DNA from: Thermoanaerobacteraceae bacterium
Lineage (GTDB): Bacteria > Bacillota > Desulfotomaculia > Desulfotomaculales > Ammonificaceae
Direction: 5' to 3'
Assembly: GCA_030016455.1 (NCBI GenBank)
Contig: JASEJH010000136.1
Span: 1 to 5,176 of the forward strand
Length of the DNA stretch: 5,176 nt
Shown here: positions 1 to 5,176 of the stretch, one piece after another
Layout of the letters: each line of letters starts with the position of its first letter
How positions within the stretch are numbered: the first letter of the stretch is position 1
Made by a program: the position numbers and the translations under genes
The notes under the pieces: model-generated
The model's input: only the letters and a program-made list of their open reading frames with translations
What the model was told of the DNA's origin: nothing
Databases searched by the model: none

Positions 1-59
1 GCCGCATGCACCGCGGCAAGATTCTTCTCGATCGACGGTGGTAATCCCAGACTTTTCAA
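1..59 (-). CDS. Possible start of an unidentified gene (partial, runs off the window)
   Basis: A reading frame opens with TTG at 57-59 and stays open to the window edge, giving 19 codons that begin (M)KSLGLPPSIEKNLAAVHA. A GGGGAGG ribosome binding site sits 7 bases upstream, matching the style of the other starts here, and the strand agrees with all neighbouring genes. No ATG or GTG is available in this frame, since a TAA lies about ten codons upstream. The piece is too short to name a function. It follows the speD terminator, so it would belong to a separate transcription unit. A competing reading is that this edge is non-coding or part of a dispersed repeat: the opposite strand also carries a short open frame ending in TAA at 42-44. 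The call is tentative. Confidence 0.35.
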   Translation of the reverse strand, partial: MKSLGLPPSIEKNLAAVHA

Positions 60-130
60 ACCTTTTCCTCCCCACGCTCCGCAAAGACTTTATATTCGCC
101 CAACCCGTCCCTTTTTCCTCCCCAGCCCCA

Positions 131-174
131 TAAAAACAAATCGGCCTTGTAACGCTCTTCCACTTTACAAGGCC
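131..174 (-). terminator. Intrinsic terminator downstream of speD
   Basis: Positions 143-152 and 165-174 form a perfect 10-bp inverted repeat (GGCCTTGTAA / TTACAAGGCC) around a 12-base loop. Reading on the minus strand, the stem is followed by GATTTGTTTTTAT (130-142), an interrupted but clear T-rich tract. It begins about 57 bases after the speD stop, so it most likely ends the speD transcript. There is no comparable T-tract directly after the stem on the plus strand, so it looks one-directional. Confidence 0.82.
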
Positions 175-196
175 TATTATGGCTCCTTTTTCTCTC

Positions 197-234
197 TTAA
201 ACTCGTACTAATAAAAACCCCCCCTTGAGTTTAA
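197..234 (-). repeat. Inverted repeat spanning the speD stop codon
   Basis: TTAAACTC (197-204) and GAGTTTAA (227-234) are a perfect 8-bp inverted repeat separated by 22 bases; the right arm contains the speD stop codon. In the minus-strand RNA it would fold just upstream of the real terminator, with a G-run and a T-run in the loop rather than after the stem. It is therefore a poor terminator by itself and may only help protect the 3' end. The AT-rich arms make the structure weak. Confidence 0.35.
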
Positions 235-617
235 ACCGCCCGGGCCGCCTGCTGGAGCGCTTCCGTAAAGATCCCCCGCTTTTGCTCCTTGGCCACCACG
301 CGTTTGGCGTTAAAGTGTTTGGTAAGGTAGTTGCAGGCCTGCCAGGGGTCCACCTTGTCACCGCACGTAAACACATCCACCGCCGCGTAGCCGAGTTCCG
401 GCCACGTGTGAATCGCTAGGTGCGATTCGGAGATGACCACCACGCCGCTTATTCCCTGCGGACTGAATTTGTGGAACACGTACTCGCGCACTTCTGCGCC
501 TGCCTCGAGTGCGGCATTGACCATGATTCTTTCCACCAGCTCAATGTTGTTCAGGATCTCGAAATCGCAGTCGTAGATCTCGGCCAGAACATGCCGACCC
601 AAAGGTTTCATTTCCAT
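231..617 (-). CDS. speD: S-adenosylmethionine decarboxylase proenzyme
   Basis: A 128-residue pyruvoyl-dependent enzyme of the short bacterial/archaeal class. It removes the carboxyl group of S-adenosylmethionine to give the aminopropyl donor for spermidine synthesis, in the cytoplasm. The signature [13 protein letters not shown] lies at residues 62-74. Self-cleavage is expected between E64 and S65, leaving a beta chain of 64 residues and an alpha chain starting with the pyruvoyl group made from S65. H70 and C85 keep the Ser/+5/+20 spacing of the known processing and proton-donor residues (Ser63, His68, Cys83 in the Thermotoga enzyme). Length is normal for the family. The ATG at 615-617 follows an AGGGGGAG ribosome binding site by four bases; a second ATG two codons later is spaced less naturally for a start. 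The gene has its own promoter and terminator, and no spermidine synthase is in view. Confidence 0.97.
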   Translation of the reverse strand: MEMKPLGRHVLAEIYDCDFEILNNIELVERIMVNAALEAGAEVREYVFHKFSPQGISGVVVISESHLAIHTWPELGYAAVDVFTCGDKVDPWQACNYLTKHFNAKRVVAKEQKRGIFTEALQQAARAV

Positions 618-643
618 TATCTCCCCCTTTTTAAAATATTAAT

Positions 644-764
644 GGAACCACCCCGCACTCAGCTTTCATGTTCGCAACGTACCCTAAGAGATATCCTGCT
701 CCCACAAAAATTGCAAAGCACTATAAAGACATAACCCATAAAAGCTGAGTGCGGGGTCAATTCC
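644..764 (-). repeat. Long imperfect inverted repeat in the speD leader
   Basis: Positions 650-666 and 741-757 are a perfect 17-bp inverted repeat (ACCCCGCACTCAGCTTT and its complement). After a single mismatch (667/740) three further pairs follow inward (668-670 with 737-739). After a small internal loop, four more pairs lie outward (644-647 with 761-764). The enclosed loop is 66 bases. The trinucleotide AAT flanks both ends (641-643 and 765-767). The element begins within a few bases of the predicted speD transcription start and ends about 26 bases before the ATG, so it would make up almost the whole 5' leader. It could be a structured RNA leader or a small inserted element with terminal inverted repeats; the sequence alone does not decide. 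It does not match any riboswitch I can recognise. Confidence 0.8.
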
Positions 765-774
765 AATCACCACA

Positions 775-802
775 ATTTTAACACACCCCTCCCGGTTGTC
801 AA
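775..802 (-). promoter_or_regulatory. Sigma-A-type promoter of speD
   Basis: On the minus strand a perfect -35 box TTGACA (797-802) is followed after 16 bases by a -10 box TAAAAT (775-780, five of six consensus bases). Transcription should start near 766-769, giving a leader of roughly 150 bases before the speD ATG. The -35 box overlaps the TGA stop of the upstream FAH-family gene (799-801), so the speD promoter begins exactly where that gene ends. No terminator is seen between the two genes, so read-through from upstream is also possible. Confidence 0.78.
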
Positions 803-1581
803 TAAAATTTTACTTCTTCCATATATATTTCTTCCCGTACGACATCGTTTCTAAGCCTTCCAACGCCTTCAATCTCCACGGTCACGGTATCGCCGGGCTG
901 AAGCGGCCCTACGCCGGCCGGAGTTCCCGTCAGCAGCACGTCTTCCGGATAAAGCGTCATGATGTGCGAAACGAAACTCACCAGGAAATAGACGTCGAAA
1001 ATCAGCTCGCCGGTTGACGAATGCTGTTGGCGCTTATTGTTGAGGTAAAGGGAAATTTCCCGGTCCCGGGGATCGATTCCGGTAACGATGAACGGGCCCA
1101 GAGGGCAAAAGGTATCGAAGGACTTGGCCCGCGTCCACTGGCCGTCTTTGCGCTGCAGGTCCCGCGCCGTAACGTCATTCGCGCACGTGTAGCCCAGGAT
1201 GTAATCCCCGGCGTTTTCGGGCCTGACCCGCCGGGCCATGCGGCCGATTACCACCGCCAGCTCGGCCTCGTAATCCACCTGTCCTGCCATCGCCGGGTAA
1301 ACGATCTTTTCCTCCGGCCCAATGACCGTGGTCGGCGGTTTAAGGAATAAGACGGGTTCCTCCGGAAAGCCGTAACCCAGTTCCAGGGCATGGTCGCGGT
1401 AGTTAAGCCCGACACAGACGATCTTGGTCGGCCGGCAGGGAGCCAGAATCCTTAATCCCTCCAGGCGGCAACCCTTCCGCGCAGGCTTCCCGCCGAACCC
1501 GTCCGGCAACGGGTAGACCATTTCCCCCTCCGCCACGCCGGCGAAGACGCCCGCTGGGCCTTTGAAATAGCCGAGCTGCAC
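799..1581 (-). CDS. Fumarylacetoacetate hydrolase (FAH) family protein
   Basis: A 260-residue cytoplasmic metal-dependent enzyme of the FAH superfamily, whose members hydrolyse, decarboxylate or isomerise 2-oxo or 2-hydroxy acids such as acylpyruvates, oxaloacetate and homoprotocatechuate-pathway dienes. Family signatures are all present: NYRDHALELG (60-69), the metal ligands E105 and E107 in DYEAELAVVIG, D136 in NDVTARDLQ, AKSFDTFCPLGPFI (152-165), LTGTPAGVG (217-225), and a C-terminal GD.V.VEIEGVGRL strand pair. The roughly 45-residue N-terminal extension before the catalytic domain is usual for this subgroup. The exact substrate cannot be read from sequence; no aromatic-degradation genes are nearby, so a housekeeping keto-acid role is more likely than a catabolic one. 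The GTG start (1579-1581) lies four bases after the stop of the upstream gene, with a GAGGGAG ribosome binding site inside that gene's end, pointing to translational coupling. Confidence 0.93.
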   Translation of the reverse strand: MQLGYFKGPAGVFAGVAEGEMVYPLPDGFGGKPARKGCRLEGLRILAPCRPTKIVCVGLNYRDHALELGYGFPEEPVLFLKPPTTVIGPEEKIVYPAMAGQVDYEAELAVVIGRMARRVRPENAGDYILGYTCANDVTARDLQRKDGQWTRAKSFDTFCPLGPFIVTGIDPRDREISLYLNNKRQQHSSTGELIFDVYFLVSFVSHIMTLYPEDVLLTGTPAGVGPLQPGDTVTVEIEGVGRLRNDVVREEIYMEEVKFY

Positions 1582-1585
1582 GGCG

Positions 1586-3805
1586 TCAAATCTCCCTCAA
1601 GAGCAGGTACAGGAGCGGCGGGATGCCGAAAACCGTAGCCGTCGTCGCCGCTACCGTACCGGAGTCGTTGAAAAGAAAAGCCGCCACCGCGGTGACAACC
1701 ACCCCGATGAAACCGGTGAAAAGATACGGATACTGGGAGCGGAAAACCCGCATCACTCCCACCGGGCGGATGGAAAGCAGCAAAAGTCCCCCGATACCCG
1801 CCGCCAGCACCCGGGACCAGATGGTGTAGCGGAAGAGCTTCATATTCATCGCCATCTTCCGCTTGACAATGTCCAGGGCCACCGACGGCTCCTGGAAAAC
1901 CAGGAAGAGGTTCCGGCCGATGTGGGACTGCCCGCCGCGTCCCCAGAGAAAGTCGTAAACCGCAAACATGACGGGCAACAAGACAAAAACCGTACCCCCC
2001 ACTGCCACCGTCCGCCAGTTGAAGCCGACCCCGGCAAAGGCGAGAAAAGTAACGGGGAAAGCAACCACCGCCGTGAGCAACCCGCCGAAGTTGGCCCCCA
2101 GGCCCGGCATCCCGAGCGTCACCGTGACGAGCAACCCCAGAAGGGCGGTCAGAACCAGCGTCAGCCGCCGGTGCCAAATGCTCAAGGCGCAGGCGCTCGC
2201 GAAGATAGTGGCGCTGATCAGTACTCCCATGTATTCATTTCCGATGCCGTAGAAACGAGCGCCGCCCATGGCGTCGTAGCTCAGGATCGATTGTCTCAGC
2301 AGCGTGGCGCCGGTGAAGACATCGACCAGGATCAGGCCGGCCGTGGTCAGGGAAAGAAAGACAAAACCCGCCAGCGGCTTGCGGTGTTCAAAATGCAGGC
2401 TTATCAGGGTAAACAGCGCGGTTACAGCGACGATTTCACCCAGATAAGGGGCAAGGGAATAAGTCCCGAAGAGCGGTGTGACAAGACAGGCTACTGGAAA
2501 GGCCATGAGGCTGAACAGGAGCGGGTAAAGCTGCAGCTTTTGCGCCCAGCGTTTCTCCCGCAGCAGGATAAACAGAACGGCCACTACCAGCAAAATCAGG
2601 GCATAAACCAGGTAGGTTTTGATCACCGGTGCCCGGAAATTATGGATGAAGAACGCCTGCTGCCACAACTCCTCCAGGAACTGCACCGGTTCGTGAACCC
2701 GCACGCTCGTCACCGGCTGCCCCGACATGGTTACTGGAACCGCAAGGCCAAAGTACCGTAAGACCGTTGGGGCAAGATCGGTATTCATCACAATCCCCGG
2801 ACGGCGGGTCGAAGGGGAAGTCAAGACCGACCCCGGCGCAATGCCGTCTCCCACCATCACCACCGGCGCAAACCAGTCGCCCCCCGCCAGGGCGGTGCTG
2901 GATGGTGTGGGAGAAACGATCAGCAGGCAGTCGTGGCGGAGGTCAAGGTCGGCTGCCAGGCCTCCCAAGAACCGCTCCGCCCGCACCAGCGTTTCCTCCC
3001 ACCGCTGCTGGAAAACCGCGTCCGTCAACTCTTCCCGGGCCTGGTCGAGACGGGAGGTATCACCCAGATCAATGACGACGAAATCGGCATCTTTCAAGGT
3101 CCGCCACTTCCGCCAGAGCACCTCGTAATTAGTACGGAACCCTCCGGGAAACGAGGGATCCCGCATTAAAAGCTCCCGTCCGACGTAACCCCGCTCCACG
3201 ATCCCGGCCCGGTTCATGGCGATGGCTGCAACCTGCCGTCCGGGACGGTCGCGCCAGTCGGCGTTGCCGAGGCAGGCCACCTTGAACCCCGCGGCCTGCA
3301 GTTGTTCACCCAGAATCCCCGGCACCACGGGGTGAAGCAGACCGTCGTTTTTTCTGCTCAGGCGGGCAATCTCCAAAACGACCACGTTTCCCGGCTTGGC
3401 GGTGTATCCGGTACGCCGTTCAAATTCTTCGTAAACCTTGGTATCTACGGAAAACTGTTCAACCGATTCGTAGGCAAAGGCGCCGGCCTTGGTGGCAATG
3501 GCGTGTGCCCCCGCGCCGACAGTGGCGTAAGTGTTTTCGGGATTCCGAATGCCGGCGGTCCCCGTATTCAGAAGACCGACGCCGCCTTTGCGAACCAGCC
3601 GGGGAAGGGTGCCGAGTGCCGGGTTGTTCAAATCCTCCAGGCTCAACCGGTCGATAATCACCATCACGACCCGGCCCTTTTGCTCGTCAGCTAATGCGGG
3701 ACCGCCGGCGGCAAGAAACAGAAAGGCCGCCGCGAAAAAGCAAAGGCAGGAAAAGACGGCAAGGGACACAGGTCCGAATTTCAACCGGCGTTTCTTTGCG
3801 TGCAC
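1586..3805 (-). CDS. Exported alkaline-phosphatase-like domain fused to a polytopic membrane domain
   Basis: 739 residues of unestablished function. Residues 1-39 are a signal peptide (KKRR, hydrophobic core 13-35, ALA before D40), though it may remain as an anchor. Residues about 44-370 resemble the alkaline phosphatase/phosphoglyceromutase superfamily: a VVMVIIDR strand with the first metal-site Asp (D52), a nucleophile-like region NTYATVGAGAHA (91-102), VVIDLGDTSRLD (243-254), and TRRPGIVMNTDLAPTVLRYFGL with MSGQP (333-364). The usual SDHG metal motif is absent; SPTPSS (298-303) stands there. From about 395 to the end I count eleven membrane segments, with polar motifs ARFYGIGNEYMG (516-527), GLGANFGG (568-575) and NDSGTVAATTA (713-723) that look conserved-type. 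The GTG start (3803-3805) has a GAGGG site eight bases upstream; the ATG at 3808-3810 is out of frame. The preceding glycosyltransferase suggests an envelope glycan or lipid role. Confidence 0.85.
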   Translation of the reverse strand: MHAKKRRLKFGPVSLAVFSCLCFFAAAFLFLAAGGPALADEQKGRVVMVIIDRLSLEDLNNPALGTLPRLVRKGGVGLLNTGTAGIRNPENTYATVGAGAHAIATKAGAFAYESVEQFSVDTKVYEEFERRTGYTAKPGNVVVLEIARLSRKNDGLLHPVVPGILGEQLQAAGFKVACLGNADWRDRPGRQVAAIAMNRAGIVERGYVGRELLMRDPSFPGGFRTNYEVLWRKWRTLKDADFVVIDLGDTSRLDQAREELTDAVFQQRWEETLVRAERFLGGLAADLDLRHDCLLIVSPTPSSTALAGGDWFAPVVMVGDGIAPGSVLTSPSTRRPGIVMNTDLAPTVLRYFGLAVPVTMSGQPVTSVRVHEPVQFLEELWQQAFFIHNFRAPVIKTYLVYALILLVVAVLFILLREKRWAQKLQLYPLLFSLMAFPVACLVTPLFGTYSLAPYLGEIVAVTALFTLISLHFEHRKPLAGFVFLSLTTAGLILVDVFTGATLLRQSILSYDAMGGARFYGIGNEYMGVLISATIFASACALSIWHRRLTLVLTALLGLLVTVTLGMPGLGANFGGLLTAVVAFPVTFLAFAGVGFNWRTVAVGGTVFVLLPVMFAVYDFLWGRGGQSHIGRNLFLVFQEPSVALDIVKRKMAMNMKLFRYTIWSRVLAAGIGGLLLLSIRPVGVMRVFRSQYPYLFTGFIGVVVTAVAAFLFNDSGTVAATTATVFGIPPLLYLLLREI

Positions 3806-3856
3806 ACCATTTTCCCTCTTTTTACAAACTCTTCGTCGGCCGAAACTACAAACTTA

Positions 3857-3885
3857 ATTGTAAGCTGTTGCTGCCGGAATTACAA
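3857..3885 (-). promoter_or_regulatory. Probable promoter for the membrane protein-FAH unit
   Basis: On the minus strand TTGTAA (3880-3885, four of six -35 consensus bases) is separated by 17 bases from TACAAT (3857-3862, five of six -10 bases). It starts four bases after the glycosyltransferase stop and would start RNA near 3850, about 45 bases before the GTG start of the membrane protein. The boxes also form a 6-bp inverted repeat (TTGTAA / TTACAA), so a hairpin is an alternative explanation. No T-tract follows, so it is not a terminator and co-transcription with the glycosyltransferase remains possible. Confidence 0.45.
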
Positions 3886-3888
3886 GGG

Positions 3889-5037
3889 TTAACCCGGACG
3901 GAAACCTTCCGCTGCAAGCGCCTCCCGGTAGAGGGCAGAAATCTGTCCGACCATCCTTTCGACCGTGAACAACCGGGCGACCCGATCTCTTCCGGCGGCC
4001 CCCAACCGCCGCGCCCGTTCCGGCGCCCGCAGGAGGTCGGCTATCGCCCGTGCCAGAGCCGCCGGATCTCTGGGCGGCACCAGGATACCCGTCTCGCCGT
4101 CAAGTACCACCTCGGGTACACCACCTACCGCCGTCGCCACCACCGGCAGCGACGCGGCCATGGCTTCAAGGAGAATGAGCCCAAGACCTTCGGTCACCGA
4201 AGGTAGAACCAGCAGGTCGAGCGCCCCCAGAATCAACGGAACGTCGCGCCGCACGCCGGTAAAAACAAAGCGGCTGCCGACGCCGCTTTTGTCAGCCAGT
4301 TCCCGGAGTGCCGCCCGGAGGGGTCCGTCACCGACCACCACGAACACCGGCTGCTCCTCCGGCGGAAATAGCGCCGCCGCCTCAATCAGATAGCATAAAC
4401 CCTTCTGGGGCGCCAGCCGGGTGACTGTGCCCACCAACGGAGCTTCCGCCGGGAGTCCCAGGCGCCGCCGGAGCGCCTCCCGGGACTCTGCCACCTGAAA
4501 TTCTTCAGGGTTGATCCCGTTGTAAACCGTGACCACCTGGTCGGGTTTTAGCCCCTCCCGGGCGATCAGTTCCTGCCGCAGGGCCTCGGAAACCGTGATG
4601 ATGCGGTAGGTGCGCCGTGCCAGGACTTTTTCGGCAAGGGCAAAGAACCCCTTCTTGTATGCAGGCCATTCCGCATAGAAAATCGAGTTGTGGACGGTAA
4701 AGAAAACGACCGGCGTGCGTGCGTAAACTGCCGCCAGCCTCCCTACCAGGCCCGCCTTGGCGCTGTGCGCGTGCAAAATGCTCACCCGATCCCTTCTGAG
4801 CACGCGGGAGAGCTGAAAAACCGCCCAGGCATCCCGGAGCGGGTCGAGTTCCCCCCGGAGTGGTATGGGAAAGACCTTCGCTCCCAGTTCGGCCGCCGCC
4901 GCAAGCATTTCCCCCGGTGGTCCCGCAACGCCCGGCTCAAAAAGGTTCCGGTCCGTGTAACGCAGGAGATTTAGGAGGTGGCATCTCATCCCGCCAGCCG
5001 CCGGCCGGATTACGTGCAGCACTCTAAAGCGCTTCAA
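3889..5037 (-). CDS. Glycosyltransferase family 4 (GT-B fold)
   Basis: A 382-residue retaining glycosyltransferase of the GT4 type, transferring a sugar from a nucleotide-sugar donor to an envelope glycan, lipid or other acceptor at the inner face of the membrane. The N-terminal acceptor domain has the strand RVLHVI with the glycine turn AAGGM (13-17) and HAHSAKAG (89-96). The C-terminal donor domain shows VYNGI (171-175), GTVTRLAPQKG (203-213) with R207 and K212, VVGDGP (234-239), and the E-x7-E pair E283/E291 in TEGLGLILLEAMA, followed by GGVPEV (305-310). Length is typical and there is no signal peptide. The start is TTG (5035-5037), supported by GGAGG nine bases upstream; no ATG or GTG lies close upstream in frame. 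The acceptor cannot be predicted. The next gene encodes an exported membrane protein, consistent with a surface-polymer job. Confidence 0.94.
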   Translation of the reverse strand: MKRFRVLHVIRPAAGGMRCHLLNLLRYTDRNLFEPGVAGPPGEMLAAAAELGAKVFPIPLRGELDPLRDAWAVFQLSRVLRRDRVSILHAHSAKAGLVGRLAAVYARTPVVFFTVHNSIFYAEWPAYKKGFFALAEKVLARRTYRIITVSEALRQELIAREGLKPDQVVTVYNGINPEEFQVAESREALRRRLGLPAEAPLVGTVTRLAPQKGLCYLIEAAALFPPEEQPVFVVVGDGPLRAALRELADKSGVGSRFVFTGVRRDVPLILGALDLLVLPSVTEGLGLILLEAMAASLPVVATAVGGVPEVVLDGETGILVPPRDPAALARAIADLLRAPERARRLGAAGRDRVARLFTVERMVGQISALYREALAAEGFRPG

Positions 5038-5040
5038 ACG

Positions 5041-5088
5041 TTTCTGCCTCCGCTCTCTTTCACCCGTTATTTCGCCGTCGGGCAGAAA
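5041..5088 (-). promoter_or_regulatory. Inverted repeat overlapping the glycosyltransferase ribosome binding site
   Basis: TTTCTGCC (5041-5048) and GGCAGAAA (5081-5088) are a perfect 8-bp inverted repeat with a 32-base loop. The arm nearer the gene covers two G residues of the GGAGG ribosome binding site (5047-5051) and ends three bases before the TTG start. If the RNA folds this way it would partly hide the site. The long loop makes the hairpin only moderately likely, and I see no riboswitch or attenuator architecture around it. Confidence 0.35.
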
Positions 5089-5098
5089 TTTCCTCGTT

Positions 5099-5125
5099 AA
5101 AAAAATCCCCGCTGGATGCAGGGAT
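5099..5125 (-). terminator. Intrinsic terminator after the ferredoxin-like gene
   Basis: Reading on the minus strand, ATCCCTG (5119-5125) pairs with CGGGGAT (5105-5111), including one T-G wobble, around a 7-base loop. A run of seven T (5099-5105) follows at once. It starts 18 bases after the stop of the upstream partial gene, which is the expected place. It separates that gene from the glycosyltransferase, so the latter should have its own promoter, although I could not find a convincing one in the 60 bases available. Confidence 0.88.
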
Positions 5126-5143
5126 GACTTCCCCGGGAACGAC

Positions 5144-5176
5144 TTAATCCGCCTTGATGGCCTCCGTCGGGCAGCT
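5144..5176 (-). CDS. C-terminal end of a probable 4Fe-4S ferredoxin-type protein (partial)
   Basis: Only the last ten codons and a TAA stop (5144-5146) lie in the window, reading SCPTEAIKAD. A Cys-Pro followed by (T/V)EAI and a short charged tail is the classic end of a bacterial-type 4Fe-4S domain (CxxCxxCxxxCP...AI), in which this Cys would be the final cluster ligand. The intrinsic terminator placed just after the stop supports it being a real gene end. The rest of the protein is outside the window, so a small ferredoxin cannot be told from a larger iron-sulfur protein with a C-terminal ferredoxin domain. Confidence 0.6.
   Translation of the reverse strand, partial: SCPTEAIKAD

Noticed and set aside
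1..44. 3' end of a plus-strand gene reading ...MHRGKILLDRRW then TAA
   Set aside because: Only about fourteen codons are visible, no motif is recognisable, and all other genes are on the minus strand. It cannot be fully excluded.
420..734. Plus-strand open frame of 104 codons opposite speD and its leader
   Set aside because: It is antisense to the conserved speD codons and runs into the inverted repeat and leader; no ribosome binding site or recognisable motif.
618..774. SAM-I, SAM-II or other named riboswitch upstream of speD
   Set aside because: I could not recognise the conserved core or helix arrangement of a known class; the region is dominated by one long stem. An expression-platform terminator is also absent.
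1452..2177. Minus-strand open frame of 241 codons overlapping the membrane protein and FAH genes in another frame
   Set aside because: Gly/Arg/Pro-rich out-of-frame translation of GC-rich coding DNA; both overlapped genes have strong family or topology evidence.
1922..2761. Long plus-strand open frame (279 codons) opposite the membrane-protein gene
   Set aside because: Its translation is rich in Gln, Arg, Lys, Glu and Pro with no fold-like pattern. It is the complement of hydrophobic membrane segments, lies wholly inside a well-supported gene and has no good ribosome binding site.
3857..3885. TTGTAA / TTACAA inverted repeat after the glycosyltransferase as a terminator
   Set aside because: Only six pairs with a 16-base loop and no following T-run; the same bases fit a promoter better.
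3694..4393. Plus-strand open frames opposite the glycosyltransferase and its downstream spacer
   Set aside because: Arg/Pro/Ser-rich low-complexity translations antisense to a clear GT4 gene; no domain or start signal supports them.

Overview
The window looks like chromosomal DNA from a moderately GC-rich, probably thermophilic or anaerobic member of the Firmicutes (Clostridia, Peptococcaceae/Moorella-like). This is an inference. It rests on strong GGAGG-type ribosome binding sites, frequent GTG and TTG starts, sigma-A-like promoters, short spacers, intrinsic terminators with T-tracts, and a short two-subunit-type bacterial AdoMet decarboxylase. All supported genes read on the minus strand, so the order of transcription runs from high to low coordinates.

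In that order: the last ten codons of a probable 4Fe-4S ferredoxin-type protein (5144-5176) are followed by a clear intrinsic terminator (5099-5125). A TTG-started GT4-family glycosyltransferase follows (3889-5037). An 83-base spacer with a plausible promoter leads to a 739-residue exported/membrane protein (1586-3805). It has a divergent alkaline-phosphatase-superfamily domain outside the membrane and about eleven C-terminal membrane segments. Four bases after its stop comes a fumarylacetoacetate hydrolase (FAH)-family enzyme (799-1581), almost certainly translationally coupled to it. A near-consensus promoter whose -35 box overlaps the FAH stop codon then drives speD (231-617), the AdoMet decarboxylase of spermidine synthesis, which ends at an intrinsic terminator (131-174). 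The leftmost 60 bases may hold the start of another minus-strand gene, or part of a dispersed repeat.

The glycosyltransferase and the large membrane protein plausibly act together in cell-envelope glycan or lipid biology. The FAH-family enzyme is a soluble carbon-metabolism enzyme that seems only to share the transcript. speD looks like an independent single-gene unit.

The least ordinary features are two. One is the 121-base imperfect inverted repeat lying exactly between the speD promoter and its ribosome binding site; it could be a structured mRNA leader or an inserted miniature element. The other is the membrane protein, whose phosphatase-like domain lacks the usual second half of the metal site. 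I see no CRISPR array, tRNA, rRNA, intact insertion sequence or defence system.
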